From the NCBI GenBank assembly GCA_026874595.1, contig CM049312.1, positions 72,820,429-72,884,428 of the forward strand: 64,000 nt of DNA. The letters run 5' to 3'. Origin of the DNA: Sipunculus nudus. Its lineage: Eukaryota > Annelida > Sipuncula > Golfingiida > Sipunculidae. Below, in pieces: positions 46,781 through 58,045 of the stretch (position 1 is its first letter; each line of letters opens with the position of its first letter). Made by a program: the position numbers and the translations under genes. The notes under the pieces are model-generated. The model saw only the letters and a list, made by a program, of their open reading frames with translations. It was not told where the DNA came from and ran no database searches.

Positions 46781-47413
46781 ATGTATAATAAATCAAGTGA
46801 ACAGTACCTGGATACCACCACTGTCACAGCGACACCAAGTATATATAAAGCATATAATCCAGATGAACAGTTCACATAAATCTTCTCAGAGAATAATAGT
46901 CCAATTCAATCACAAAATTAATCTGTTGTAATCCAAAAGTGAAGTTCTTGTAATAATCCCGAAAGCCAACTGGAGACAGACCGCACTAAATCTGCATAGA
47001 GTTCGTAGAATCCCTGACACTACTGGAATTATCGGATAGGTCCAAAACTGATTCACACTCTTCCATGTCCGCTGGAATATTTCTCTCTCCTCTTCTCCCG
47101 GCTCTAAACACAGCCCCTTATTTATAGCTTCTCACCCTAAAGCCTAGAAAGTTCTATTTTTCACGAATAATCCAAAGAACCCACTAATACATGATACACA
47201 CGCGCCCAAAGAACAAAAAAAAGACACGCGCTTATAGAGCACGCGCTCATAGAGTGCGACCAGCCCAGAAAGTTCTAGATTATCATGAGCGCTGTGTTTC
47301 TACACGCCAGACCCACACGGCTCGCGCGTCTCCCATGGCAACGGACAATGCTAGCGCTACACAGACACATGCAAGACTGCTGCACACAATAAAAGAGACA
47401 CCTGTAACAGTAT

Positions 47414-47654
47414 GTTCAATTGAATAACCATATGTACATAAATAGAACAACCTAAAATTTGATAGCAGTAGAATGTTTCAACCTATTGACGGAAATCGCG
47501 CACCCTTTTGGGTGGAAACGGAAAAACAGTCTAGTTGGATGTTCCCTTTACAAGCAAGCGCAAGAGGTCGTATTTTTTATGCCAAGTTACGTATTCCTTG
47601 TGCTGTGGTTGGTAAAATAAATATATGACCAATGGCTGACACACACACACACAC

Positions 47655-47705
<51 letters not shown>

Positions 47706-47985
47706 ATTTAATTATTTATTTATATAAACCGAATATCTTCAAACTGTCCGCAAATTGTACCCCCCCCCCCAATCATCCACCAATGAAAACGATGTTCCCA
47801 TGGCTATGCGACTTAGCTCTGTCTAATAAATGTAGAAAATATATTTCCTTTCTGTCCAAGGTTAAAAGCCTACTTGAGCTATACTACTTACTTGTGGATA
47901 AGTGTGGAGGGGGAGGGGGTATTAAGTCCGATGTGTGTGGATAAGTGTGGAGGGGGAGGGGGTATTAAGTCCGATGTTTGTTACA
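47414..47985. other. AT-rich sequence with (CA)n(TA)n and a 43-bp duplication
   Basis: (CA)n(TA)n at 47639-47708. A 43-bp unit beginning GTGGATAAGTGTGGAGG is present twice head-to-tail at 47894-47979 with almost no change, a recent tandem duplication. No gene is seen. Confidence 0.7.
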
Positions 47986-48358
47986 GTGATGTGGGACCCG
48001 ATTCCAGTTTCTTAGGGACTTGGTATCGGACATGGATTCGAGGATACTTGGACTTGGACTTGTACTCGAAATTTGAGTAAGGACTCCTACTGAAAAAAAA
48101 AACCTCTAACTCTGTTCTAAGCATTGTTGAGCTATAAATGCAATTAACCATGATAGTAAAAGCATGTGAGAACTTACTTAAACATGTACATTATAACCTG
48201 AAATTTTCATTTTAAATTGCTTTTTAAGGATATTTGTAATGGCCTCGGATATGGACTCGAGGAAGATGGACTTGGACTCGAAACTCAATGACTCTGACTT
48301 GGACTTGAATTCGTATTCCCTGGACTCGGACTTGCACTCGGTCTAGGATGGTCTGGAC
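47985..48358 (+). repeat. GGACTY-rich repeat, copy 1
   Basis: Two clusters of the hexamer GGACTC/GGACTT and near variants (47997-48090 and 48240-48356) flank about 150 bp of AT-rich DNA. The right cluster aligns closely with the right cluster of copy 2 (GGTGGACTTGGACTCGAA-like, CTCAA-GACT, GGACTTGCACTCGG, then GGATGGT-TGGAC). Open in one frame as Asp-Ser/Asp-Leu repeats, but no gene signals are present. Confidence 0.65.
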
Positions 48359-49599
48359 GACTAAATCATAGGTTGAGAGATTAGGGTTGGAGGAAGGGAT
48401 TAGAGTTTTCCCTTGTGCTCACTCGGCGCTGGCTGATATCTAATTATCCATGAATTAATTGCCAGAGGGGCTAAGTAAAGCAAGGTCTCTGACAGAGTAG
48501 GTATGAGAACCTAGCTAATAAGAAGACGGGTCTCCTGTGCCTTAAATCACACATTCCGAGATATATCGGCTCATGAAAGTGTTCATTGGTCAAAGCATTC
48601 ATCACAATCAGGACAAAGCATAATGCCTTTGACACATTTTTAAAGAATGCATTTAATTATAAAACAAAACACTCGAATAAAGTTTTACGTCACTACTTAT
48701 TTACATCTTTTGCAACCTAAACATATGAAAAATGGAAAATAAATATGCGGAAAGCAGTGCCGGAGTTTGCGTCTTGCACTGTTTTCTTGTCTATATATTT
48801 GTGAGGTATTTGTAATTTGTACTATAGCCCTCTATAGCCTCTCCTTCTCTCAGATATTCGCCCCCGTCAATCAAGGGCTTCAATATAGTGGGAGGGGGGG
48901 GGGGGGTATATATCTCCCTCACTTTTTTTGGCAAGGGGGAAAGGTCAATGTAATCAACCACCCCCCTTCTGAGAACATTATTTTTATATTGCAAATGAAA
49001 TAAAGTAATCAGTGAAATTATAGATTTTGGATCCATTTATGAGTTAATACAAGAAACATTATATTTAAACCTGGTTTAGAATTAACACATACTGGAAACA
49101 TAATACCTTATTTCTGCAACTTTGAACTTAATTGTTATACATTTGAATATATATATATATAAATTTATTTATATATATATTTATATTTATATATATACAC
49201 AGTTGTACAAAGTCATAATTGTGCACATGTATATATATATATGTGTGTGTGTATGTCTATGAGTCAACCCGCTCTGGAAGATAATTTGACGCCACAGCTG
49301 TCAACTGATAATGCTTAAAATGATTAAATTCCAAAGTAAACCTCTGAAAAATGCAAATCTAGCAGATTTAAATCTAGATATATCTAGAATACATAGACTC
49401 CTTTGGAATTACGCATAAGCAAACACGAGCCCAGGAGAACGAGCGATGGAATATTTCTCCCGGACATTAAAGGATTCCCGTCTAGTCCAGGGGTCATTCG
49501 TCTGGTGGTAATTATCTTATATAGCCCACTGAGGCATGAACGTCGTGCGCTCGCCAGATTGAGTGCAAAACAGTGCTATGTCCTGCAACTTTATGCAAG
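48359..49599. other. Sequence without a recognised gene
   Basis: Contains a G13 run near 48895-48906 and TA/TATAT-rich simple sequence at 49149-49255. No domain is seen. Confidence 0.45.
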
Positions 49600-49858
49600 T
49601 TAATAAGGAGAGGGTATGATACGGAGATATGTAATACCCCATAAATCAAAGGTCAAAGCGACTATGATATCTTCGGTCCCTTGTTTCTATGTAAATTTTG
49701 ATAAGACTCTGAGGTTAATTATAAGGAGAGGGTACTATAGAGATATGGCATATCACATAAATCCATTTTATTTTTTTTTGTAGTCGTTTGCAAAGGTCAA
49801 AGCGACTATGAGATCTTTGGTCCCATGTTTGTATGTGAGTTTGATAGGACTCTTGTGT
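49600..49858 (+). repeat. Diverged tandem repeat, two units of about 120-140 bp
   Basis: Both units carry ATAAGGAGAGGGTA, then GAGATATG, then ATCACATAAATC or CCCATAAATC, then AAAGGTCAAAGCGACTATGA (49649, 49793), then GATCTT-GGTCCC, then TTTGATA-GACTCT. The second unit has a T-rich insertion of about 20 bp. Confidence 0.7.
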
Positions 49859-50577
49859 TTGGGATGCCTATATGTGGACTATAACATCTATAATATCTAG
49901 TTTAGACTATAACATCTGATTATCACTCTATATCGCTAAAGAAACCGTTACGATAGTAACGGATGATATATTGCTGCCAATATACAACTTTGAATTCAGA
50001 TTATTAACCCCTATTTCAGCAATGTAACACTATTTTCATTTAAAAGCTTGGTCGTTAGCTGTGAAAAACAAGCTTTCAGACATAGAAGAGATTGTCCAGA
50101 TCTGATCTCACAAAGATACTAATGACAATGTACGTACATCCTGTCAATTTTTCTGCTGCAAATAAAGTTTTGTGTTTGAAATTCTTTTATTTTTAATTTC
50201 ATGCTGTTATCCAAGCAATACGGAGAAATACCCAATCAATCATTTTCTCTCTTATATTTTCCGAAAACAATTTAGAAACCTGTTTAAGTTTCAAGAATAT
50301 ATGTTAATTACTGGTTAAAATAGAGTACTGGACTCTGATTGTTTTTTAGCATGAAAAATCCACTTTTATCTAATGTTTGTTGTGGTATGTTGGTCATGTT
50401 ACTTTATTAAACAGCTGGAGCAAAGTTCAATCAATCTTTATTTCTCTCTCATTTTCTTAAACGACAATTACATATCAAACTATCCTTGTGATTGGAGTAT
50501 ACTTGCCGTGAGGAATGCATATAAATAAAGCTTGGATTCGTACAGGCTGCAAATAATATTTTCTTAAACCTGTATCA
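49859..50577. other. AT-rich sequence, no gene seen
   Basis: No repeat or domain recognised. Confidence 0.45.
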
Positions 50578-51012
50578 GTTATGGAAGACTCGAGTCCGGA
50601 CTTGGACTTTTAGGAACTCGGACTTGGACTCGGAGGTAAGAACTTGGAAATCAGACAAAGACCATCTCGAGTCAAACAGAAGGAAAACTCTTTCGCATAC
50701 CATGAAGACATTTATAAACATGTGCGAACAACTAACAGAATATTACAAAAAAAAAGACTACAGGTCTGCATTGGCAGCTAAATGTAACTTTACCTTAAAG
50801 TAAGATTCATGTGGAAACTAACATAAAACTACCTATGGCAATCTCAAATATCCATTAAAAAATTCTTTTTATAAAGACATTATTGATTGGACTCGGTATC
50901 CAGATGACTTGGACTCCAAGAAGGTGGACTTGGACTCGAACCTCAAGGACTTGGACTCGGACTCGAGAACCTGGACCCGGACTTGCACTCGGACTCGGAT
51001 GGTGTGGACTTG
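50578..51012 (+). repeat. GGACTY-rich repeat, copy 2
   Basis: Hexamer clusters at 50587-50635 and 50887-51010 enclose about 250 bp of unrelated AT-rich DNA. The right cluster is collinear with that of copy 1. The same orientation and order suggest a dispersed element rather than two independent microsatellites. Confidence 0.65.
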
Positions 51013-51560
51013 TCTACATCCCTGACCTGTACGTGTCTTAAGAACATATTACCGGTTCAAAAGAAAGTTTGGGGTTCGGATTTTTCCTCATCCTGAATAA
51101 ACCATCTATGTTTACCTGTTGCTTGCTGTGGTATGTCCGTTATGCAAATTAGAAACATTATATTTTTGGATAATCAGGGCTGGACTTTGTCCTTACAAAG
51201 CTGGAGGAAAGTGAAGATAGAACAAATAGCTTTAACTCAAAGCAAGGTTTATATTAAGTTACAAGGGTTCGGACATTTGTTGTCATTTGTAACCTTATCC
51301 CAAAACCGCTTCAATATATTGAATTTTCTATCATTTCTTCCATCGTTCATTACTTCAATTGTATACAATTTTAAGCTATTTAGTTTACCATATCTGACTA
51401 TTGTTTATGTTTGTATTTTATACAAAAATAAGTTTATTCAAATGAAATATTCTCGGTTTTACTGTCAGCTATGTATATGACGCGGAAACATACTTAAGAA
51501 TATTTAAAAAAATCACTAGTTGCAGTTGGGACATGACGCAACTTGTCATGCACAAGAAAT
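51013..51560. other. AT-rich sequence, no gene seen
   Basis: A 115-codon frame (51133-51480) is rich in Phe, Leu and Ile. It has no recognisable domain, and I treat it as a chance frame in AT-rich DNA. Confidence 0.4.
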
Positions 51561-51562
51561 AT

Positions 51563-51910
51563 GCATTCTCACGAATGCAGTCTGCGGTCTTTAATGTGGG
51601 TTACTCCGCAACCCGTGCTTTTTTTCACTTATTAGCCCTAATTCCAAGGTGCATTAGTGCATATGTTCTGTAAAATGTTTGCCTTCACTTATTCGATCCA
51701 TATTTCCATGTTCCATCGGCTTGTATATCTGCAAATTTGTGAATATTCATGGAAGTATTCTTGGATCAAGATCATGAGCTGGACCCACAGCAAAATCTAA
51801 TCGAATCTTCATTGGCCTTTCCTAAGGTGCCCTAAAAATTTCATGATTGCGAACAAACGCACACACGTACGAACGGGATGAACGCATACCCTTCTGGCGG
51901 GGGTAATAAC
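51563..51910 (+). repeat. Dispersed repeat family R1, copy D
   Basis: Starts with GCATTCTCACGAATGC, as copy C does (GCATTCTCAAGAATGC), and shares its further landmarks: TTACTCCGCAACCCGTGC, GTGCATTAGTGCAT, TTGTGAATATTC-TGGAAG, AAGGTGCCCTAAAAATTTCATGATTGCG, and the tail GAACGGGATGAACGCATACCCT with CTGGCGGGGGTAATA. Confidence 0.7.
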
Positions 51911-54900
51911 ACGGTCATGTCCCCACGCATGTAATAACGGATATGGCACCAAGTTTGACTGACACAGAGTAAGCGTAAATGAAATGTTGATTAAATAGCA
52001 TGACCTAAGATATCCTAGATGAAGAGACAATATCTTATTTTTGCGAAAACGCTCTTAAGATTTTACTGTAGATTAAAATCTTCAAAAGCTGTTTAAGCAT
52101 TAAATAGCAAGTAAAATATCTATTTGAGTAAATAAACAAACTAACTTAAATATAGTAAAATCAATATACAATAAACCAATAAATATGCTCATAAAGGGGG
52201 GGGGGGGCGTGATTTTTAGTTTAAATATGAGCAAAATGATAAAAAGAACTGAATAATAAGTATGATCTGGATATTAATGTTGGTAGCTTAAAATAAATCT
52301 ACCGAAAAATATTCTTGTAATACCAGAAATATTTCCATTTTGACACATTAAAAATTATAATTTTTAATTCTTGAAAATTTCTTTTATATACAGAAACACA
52401 TATAACAAGTATATTAAATTACATTATCAAATCAAAATGATCTAAGGTTTCGTGAGGTAAGGGCTCAAATGGCGAATATATCCTAAAAATCCTAAATTAC
52501 CATTCCTTGAATTATGCCTCTCGAAAATGAATTACCCGAACATAGGTACCTTCTTCACAATTAGATATATTCATTTTCTCCATAGAACAAGTCTTTATAA
52601 TAGAAAATCTGATTATCTAACAAAGCGTTATTCTTTCGTCCCTGTTTTCTATGATCAATTTTAGAAAATGCTTTCTGATTAAATAACTATCCGGTTGTCT
52701 ACCCACATTCTACTAAATGACCCGGTCCCTCTAGAAAGTCTAGTGCTTCCTGCCTAAAGAACTTTGCGGTCATCTCTGTTATATGCAACGTTTTGTCAAT
52801 AGAACCCTAATTTTAGCCGGGCATTTGAGTGTCCCTCCTATATAACCACAATCCAGGCTGGTCTTCAAATTTACCGATTAATTAACTCTGCCCTCTCACT
52901 AAAACATGAATCGGAAGTGGATCATATACAGATAACAATTCTTTAGATAGTTTCTAGAATATCGCAATGAATGAGATCGCTGATGTAATACAACTACGTG
53001 TGAAATGATCACTCGAAGACCGGTACCCCTTATAGTGACAAATCAAGGTAGCTGCTACCTGTATTTTCTCTCTGGCGGAAACCAGTCTGTTAAGACAAAT
53101 GAGATGGCAAATTTACCTCGATTGATTTGAACGTTCTTACCTGTGGTATATGGCTGGCAGTGGCTGCAGGCTTCCAAGCGGGGTGTGCGATCGTTCAATA
53201 AATTAACGCCGAGATGTCACGTCTTGTGAGAACGTGGTCAAAAACGCTCCTATCTACCTGGTCTCGTTTGTCAGGGTCTACCTGGACGTCTTCTCTCGCA
53301 AGCTGTCTTTAGCCATTCAGAGCCAAATGTTAATCAAGTGGTTCCTTCCAAATGTAAGTGGATCCGTGCCATGCACAATTTGACCGAAGCAATTAGCTTT
53401 AAAGTGCAGCAACCTTGCCGGTCAACACTGCTGTAATAAGGATTCATTAGCCGCTAGGTGCGCATTTCCCTCAAGGTGGTTGTTATAAGGTATTGATTTG
53501 GTCTATTAATTCCTAATTTTTTTGCCTCCAGCGTAAGCGCAACTAGTTCCTGGTGTTAACACGCACATCAATAGTATATATCGTCTGCAATATTTAATTT
53601 GTAAATAACCAATACAGATGAATAAAATTAATATTAAAATCCAATAGTGCAACCAGCTTCACTTTTCGGTGAATGCAATCTCGTTCTTTCGGTCTTTCCT
53701 ATTAGAGAGCGAAACACACTTTATTAATTAGTTGGTCCCCTGGACGTCACAAGGCACATTCCCAGCGCAGAATGTCAACTCAGACCTAAGCACTCTTCTT
53801 ATATTACAAGAGCTCTGCAAGTCGCCATGGGTTAAGCATTCATGGGAAAGCTTTCTACAAGCGTTGTAGCGGACCAAGTCGATTAAAAGCTACATGCTTG
53901 CTACAGTGGAAGGATTCTAGAACAATAATAGCTCCGTGCGTCGCTATTAGCGGCGCAGCCCTCGCTAGTTGAGCCAACGTGTCTCTACCTGGAACAGATG
54001 GGGCTGGTCGCAGACGTCCTATCGCTACGCAGCAGCACATTTCCATGACAACGCGGCATACGTTGATAATGTTACTGCTCGGCAATGGCAATGATAACTA
54101 ACACAAGCGTTAATGATTTTCATGCCAGGGCTAGCAAATACTGCCCGCGTGTAAGTATATTACTTTATGCCAAACGCTGACATCTCAAGGGTTGAACCCG
54201 CTTCAGTTCCAGTCTCTATGCCAAGTCTGCAGGGAACATTCTAAATTTAGTAACTCAATACCTTATTTTATCTTGTCTCTTTAGGGATTCCAGGTATCTA
54301 ATGGCTTAAGCTTAATGTTCTAGATTTAAATTTCCTCTAAGGATATATATGGAAGACTTCATACAATTCAAAACTCCACTCCGTGCAGTACTACTCAGAT
54401 AATGATTGCTAATACATGTTAATGTAAAATGTAATATATATTAATGTGTGTGTGTGTTTTTTTGTGACGTCCCCATATGACTGACTACAAGCTTAATTGG
54501 CGAATAACTCTCCTTTCCGGCAGACCTTCTGAGAAGGCCTATATTAATATGGAAAAAATAATTGGTTCATACTTGGGAAATTTGTTTCCCTCAAGAAAAT
54601 TCTTATAGTTTGGGGGGCAGACGAGGGTATGCCACACCGTGACAAAACAAGCACACACACATATCATACTACAATTCTTCTTTACCAAGCTCACATAACA
54701 GTGCGTCTATTCTGATTGGTCACGCGTGGAATGAAACTAATTTCCCATAGTCAAGATATGTTGTCAGAAATGAATACTAATCAAACTGCGGAGTCACCAA
54801 TCATTTTATATGAGTTATGCACGTTTTTAATGTATACAAATAATGCATGTCTTAGAACAAAATATCCCTTATATCTGCATGTTGTAGTCGTAACAGCTAA

Positions 54901-55411
54901 CAATGTATCATAGTTAAAATACATTTGACCATTGGTTTGATCCCTTTGGCCGGAACAATGATTAGTAAAAACATATGTGACTATTTACATATTTAACAAA
55001 TAACAGAAAAATATATTAGTGTATATTTCCTAAATCCATAGCTGCTTATACCTGTGTTAGGTGGACATTAATCTTCTTAGTCATAAATAAAAGCGAGCTT
55101 GATATTGAATCATTGACGTATATCATGTTCACAAAACACATGAATACCGGCGACCGTGTTCATACCCTAGTTATTGATAAATAACTCTCGTTCATCACAG
55201 TGTATGAACCAGATGATTGAACTCATAATATATCACGATATATTATATGTATATGATTCCAAAGTCTGTGGCATGTTGGGGGAGAGCACAACAGGACCTG
55301 ATACGGGGGAGGGTCGTTCAAACATGCAGCTGAAATATTCCTTATTTTCAAATGAAGCTGCATACATGGTATACTTAATTTATTTCAGTTACACGATAAA
55401 TTACCGGTAAC
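51911..55411. other. Mostly unique sequence, no gene recognised
   Basis: Bases 52700-54250 are less AT-rich than their surroundings and share nothing with the rest of the window, so a regulatory region or an exon too short to recognise is possible. Frames at 53855-54091 and 55174-55410 show no domain. Confidence 0.35.
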
Positions 55412-55650
55412 TGAATTCATTGACCTATCCGTGTTTCATTCAGAAACGAGCGTACCTTTCCTCAGTGTTATGACCCAACAGTGGAGATAATTATACATCC
55501 AGTACCCGTAGGTGCGGTAATTCGGACCTGGCGGCTGCGATATCGTCCTGTCACGCATACCGAAACCATAAAAACAAACTGGCATGTATATACCGAGTTA
55601 AGGTAGCATTTAAAATTTGAGCCAGTAACCCCACCAAAATATTACAATAT
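55412..55650 (+). mobile_element. SINE body fragment, same family as 28783-29210
   Basis: Aligns to the body of the intact SINE: GTGTTTCATTCA-AAACGAGCG, TATGACCCA-CA-TGG, CGTAGGTGCGGTAAT (compare CGCAGGTGCAGTAGT), CCTGTCACG-A-TCCGAAACC-like, and the terminal AACCCCACC. The tRNA head and A-tail are lost. Confidence 0.7.
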
Positions 55651-56430
55651 ATCATGACATATCATATAGTTATATGATAGAGGTATATAAAAACTTATGG
55701 GGGTAGGTGCACTGCCTAGTGGTATAGCGATTTAGGGAAAATGGTGATATCTCTATAATTATTTTCTGAGAAACTGAATACAATAAATTAGCTACGGATT
55801 ATAACTGGATACTTCCCAACATCATAAAGAAACTGAAATCCAGAAGGACTTCGTTATGTAAAAAGTAGAGAAAAAATATATTTTCACTGGTATAGCTGGG
55901 CCCATTAACTTAATCCATCAAACTTTGTCCTAGCAACAAGGAGGCATAGATCGCATAAACACGTAATCTTTAAAATACCAAGGACCTTTCAAGGGAACTG
56001 CGCAGGCAGATGACATGATTGTTCTAAATACCTAGAACATTATACGCCATTAGGAAAACTCCAGAGTTGATAACCAGTAAACCATGTTAAGCTCGGCCCG
56101 GAAGTTCGATGAGGTATGAGTTGACACATATACAATTCACCAGGCTGCTATACAACTACCGCTGATGCACAAATATTATATAACTCATGGAAACTGAGGT
56201 AAGTATATCATATTTTCATGAAAGAGCGCTTCCACGATCATGAGAGAATAAATTTATTATTCCGCCAATTCAGGCATAATTGGATTTTTTTATGCGGATC
56301 AGCATCAAGTTCCCTATGGATCTCTGCCCTCAATTCTAAAAATAAACTTACACCGAGAGCACTGCGGGAACCGCCAAGGTTACTGAGCTGTATGGGACTG
56401 TGTAATCTGGGAAATAATGTTTTTCCAGTG
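55651..56430. other. Sequence without a recognised gene
   Basis: A weak tRNA-like D-arm word (TGCCTAGTGGTATAGCG near 55713) may be a SINE scrap. Nothing else is recognised. Confidence 0.35.
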
Positions 56431-56436
56431 CGGTAT

Positions 56437-56465
56437 ATATATATATATATATATATGATGCAAAT

Positions 56466-56515
<50 letters not shown>
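56437..56515. repeat. (TA)n microsatellites
   Basis: Two (TA)n tracts (56437-56456 and 56468-56515) separated by GATGCAAATTACA. Confidence 0.95.
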
Positions 56516-56516
<1 letters not shown>

Positions 56517-56519
<3 letters not shown>

Positions 56520-56689
56520 CCTCGCCTAACCACTACCTCAGTTTAGCGGCCACCTAAAAATAACGACTACTTGTTCACGGTCCCGATTTGTTTTTGCTCT
56601 GTATATAAGACCTCACTTAGAGGACCACCCCGATAATGCGACCACTTTATCGTGGTCCTGTCGGTGGTTTTAATTTTTATGTTTTACTG
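56517..56689 (+). mobile_element. pogo/Tigger-like MITE
   Basis: About 173 bp between two (TA)n tracts. The right end, read inward, is CAGTAAAACATAAAAA, and the interior contains GGACCACC, GCGACCACTTTATCGTGGTC (an internal hairpin) and GGTGGTTTTAA, all typical of pogo-type MITEs. The left terminus is eroded. The flank at the right is TA (56690-56691). Confidence 0.55.
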
Positions 56690-56700
56690 TATATAAATAA

Positions 56701-56704
<4 letters not shown>

Positions 56705-56759
<55 letters not shown>
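56705..56759. repeat. (TA)n microsatellite
   Basis: Direct simple repeat following the MITE at 56517-56689. Confidence 0.95.
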
Positions 56760-56761
<2 letters not shown>

Positions 56762-56769
56762 CAATATCG

Positions 56770-57380
56770 TTATGTTCATATTTTTATATTTAGAATAATA
56801 GAATATATTGCACGTATATTTAATTAAACAAAATGGATTTGCATGTCCGTTATGTCTGCAACCGTGGTCCCTTTGAAAGTACTACGTGGAGGTTTACACT
56901 AACCTAATTTTCTTAAATTGTAAAATACATAAATATGTATGCATGTGTGTGTCCAATTTTTAGAGCCTCCATGACACTCACATCAACAAAACCCGCATCC
57001 CCTCTGATACAAGTACAAATCTGCTGTTTCTCCATTAGAATAAAATGCTGTTATTCCCATGGACATTAATACCCCCCACCTGGACATACCTTGTTGTCAA
57101 CGTCCTTAGTCGTGTAAATGACCATGCGCCGAATCGACCCCGTGTATGCAGGTAGCAGCCCGCCGGTCACAATTAGTGGCGGATCAAGCGTTCACACTGT
57201 CTGTGTTACCCTGTATTCTATCTACACAGTGGTAAGCTGGATCACTAGTTACCAGGGCTGATACACAGACTGGTCTGGCTGACAGGATGACTGTTCAGAT
57301 GAGAGGAACAGCTATCATTATAGTCATTATGACCGGCTCTAGCTGTGTGACTTGGTATGCACGGATCCCTATAATTCCAT

Positions 57381-57383
<3 letters not shown>
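56770..57383. other. Sequence without a recognised gene
   Basis: No repeat or domain recognised. Confidence 0.45.

Positions 57384-57466
<83 letters not shown>
57384..57466. repeat. (TA)n microsatellite, left of MITE
   Basis: Direct simple repeat with one TAAA interruption. It continues at 57648-57695 on the other side of the MITE. Confidence 0.95.
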
Positions 57467-57469
<3 letters not shown>

Positions 57470-57644
57470 TGAAACCTCGTTGTGTCGAACTCGCTTAAGT
57501 CGAATACCCCGCTTATGTCGAAGTTACAGACTCGATATTTCGGACAACTCTAGTTAAAATACCAAATAGAACCCGCTTGTGTCGAACCTTCGATGTGTCT
57601 AATTATTTTGATGGTCCCTTCGATTTCGACACAACGAAGTTTCA

Positions 57645-57647
<3 letters not shown>
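57467..57647. mobile_element. pogo/Tigger-like MITE inside a (TA)n tract
   Basis: A 181-bp element. Left end CAGTGAAACCTCGTTGTGTC, right end complement CAGTGAAACTTCGTTGTGTC: one mismatch over the first 20 bases, and the match continues to GAA. Internal words TGTCGAA recur (57484, 57518, 57580), so subterminal repeats are present. The TA dinucleotides on both sides belong to the surrounding (TA)n, as expected for TA-targeting Tc1/mariner-pogo elements. No coding capacity. Confidence 0.88.

Positions 57648-57695
<48 letters not shown>
57648..57695. repeat. (TA)n microsatellite, right of MITE
   Basis: Direct simple repeat. Confidence 0.95.
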
Positions 57696-57699
<4 letters not shown>

Positions 57700-57799
57700 T
57701 TTGTAACTACAGTATGCAACATAAAAAAGTCACACGTTTGTATAAACACATGCACACAATATTTGAAATTTTCGGAGAAATCTAATATGATGTTTTCCT

Positions 57800-58005
57800 G
57801 TCAATAAAAGAGCCGTGCGCGGGCCAGAATTCAGAGCCCGCAAAGCTCCGCAAAACAAGCACCTGCAACGCATCGCGCCGCAGTTGAGAAAAACCGGCGC
57901 ACTTACAAAAATAAAAAAAAAATCGACTCGCAACCGACCCGCACATTTAGGTCTCAGCCCGCCCCGGCCGCCCTGCATTCTTACCAAAATTTGGCCCCGT
58001 TCAAC
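57800..58005. other. GC-rich islet, unclassified
   Basis: A sharply GC- and CpG-rich stretch in AT-rich DNA with words such as GTGCGCGGGCC, GCATCGCGCCGC, CCGGCGCAC and GCCCCGGCCGCC. Overlapping frames on both strands (57730-58009) reflect composition. I see no terminal inverted repeat. Confidence 0.4.
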
Positions 58006-58045
58006 ATAAGTAAAACGAAAATGAAACTCTAAAACATTAAGCAGT

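Larger units (their letters stand above)
40076..47409 (-). mobile_element. Solo LTR (minus strand) interrupted by a LINE
   Basis: The two LTR pieces are 40076-40344 and 46794-47409. On the minus strand the first base of the LTR is at 47409 (TGTTACAGGTG) and the last at 40076 (CCGTAAAA, expected CCGTAACA). The pieces join across one copy of the LINE's duplication into an LTR of about 885 bp that aligns to 30873-31679 in its 3' half (GGTATCCAGGTACTG, AATAAA near 40233, the terminal block) and is strongly diverged in U3. Flanks GTAT at 40072-40075 and 47410-47413 form a 4-bp target duplication, so this was a complete solo LTR before the LINE landed. Confidence 0.9.

Noticed and set aside
51133-51480. 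115-codon hydrophobic frame
   Set aside because: Rich in Phe, Leu and Ile as expected of T-rich DNA; no signal peptide, membrane-protein family or homology is recognisable.
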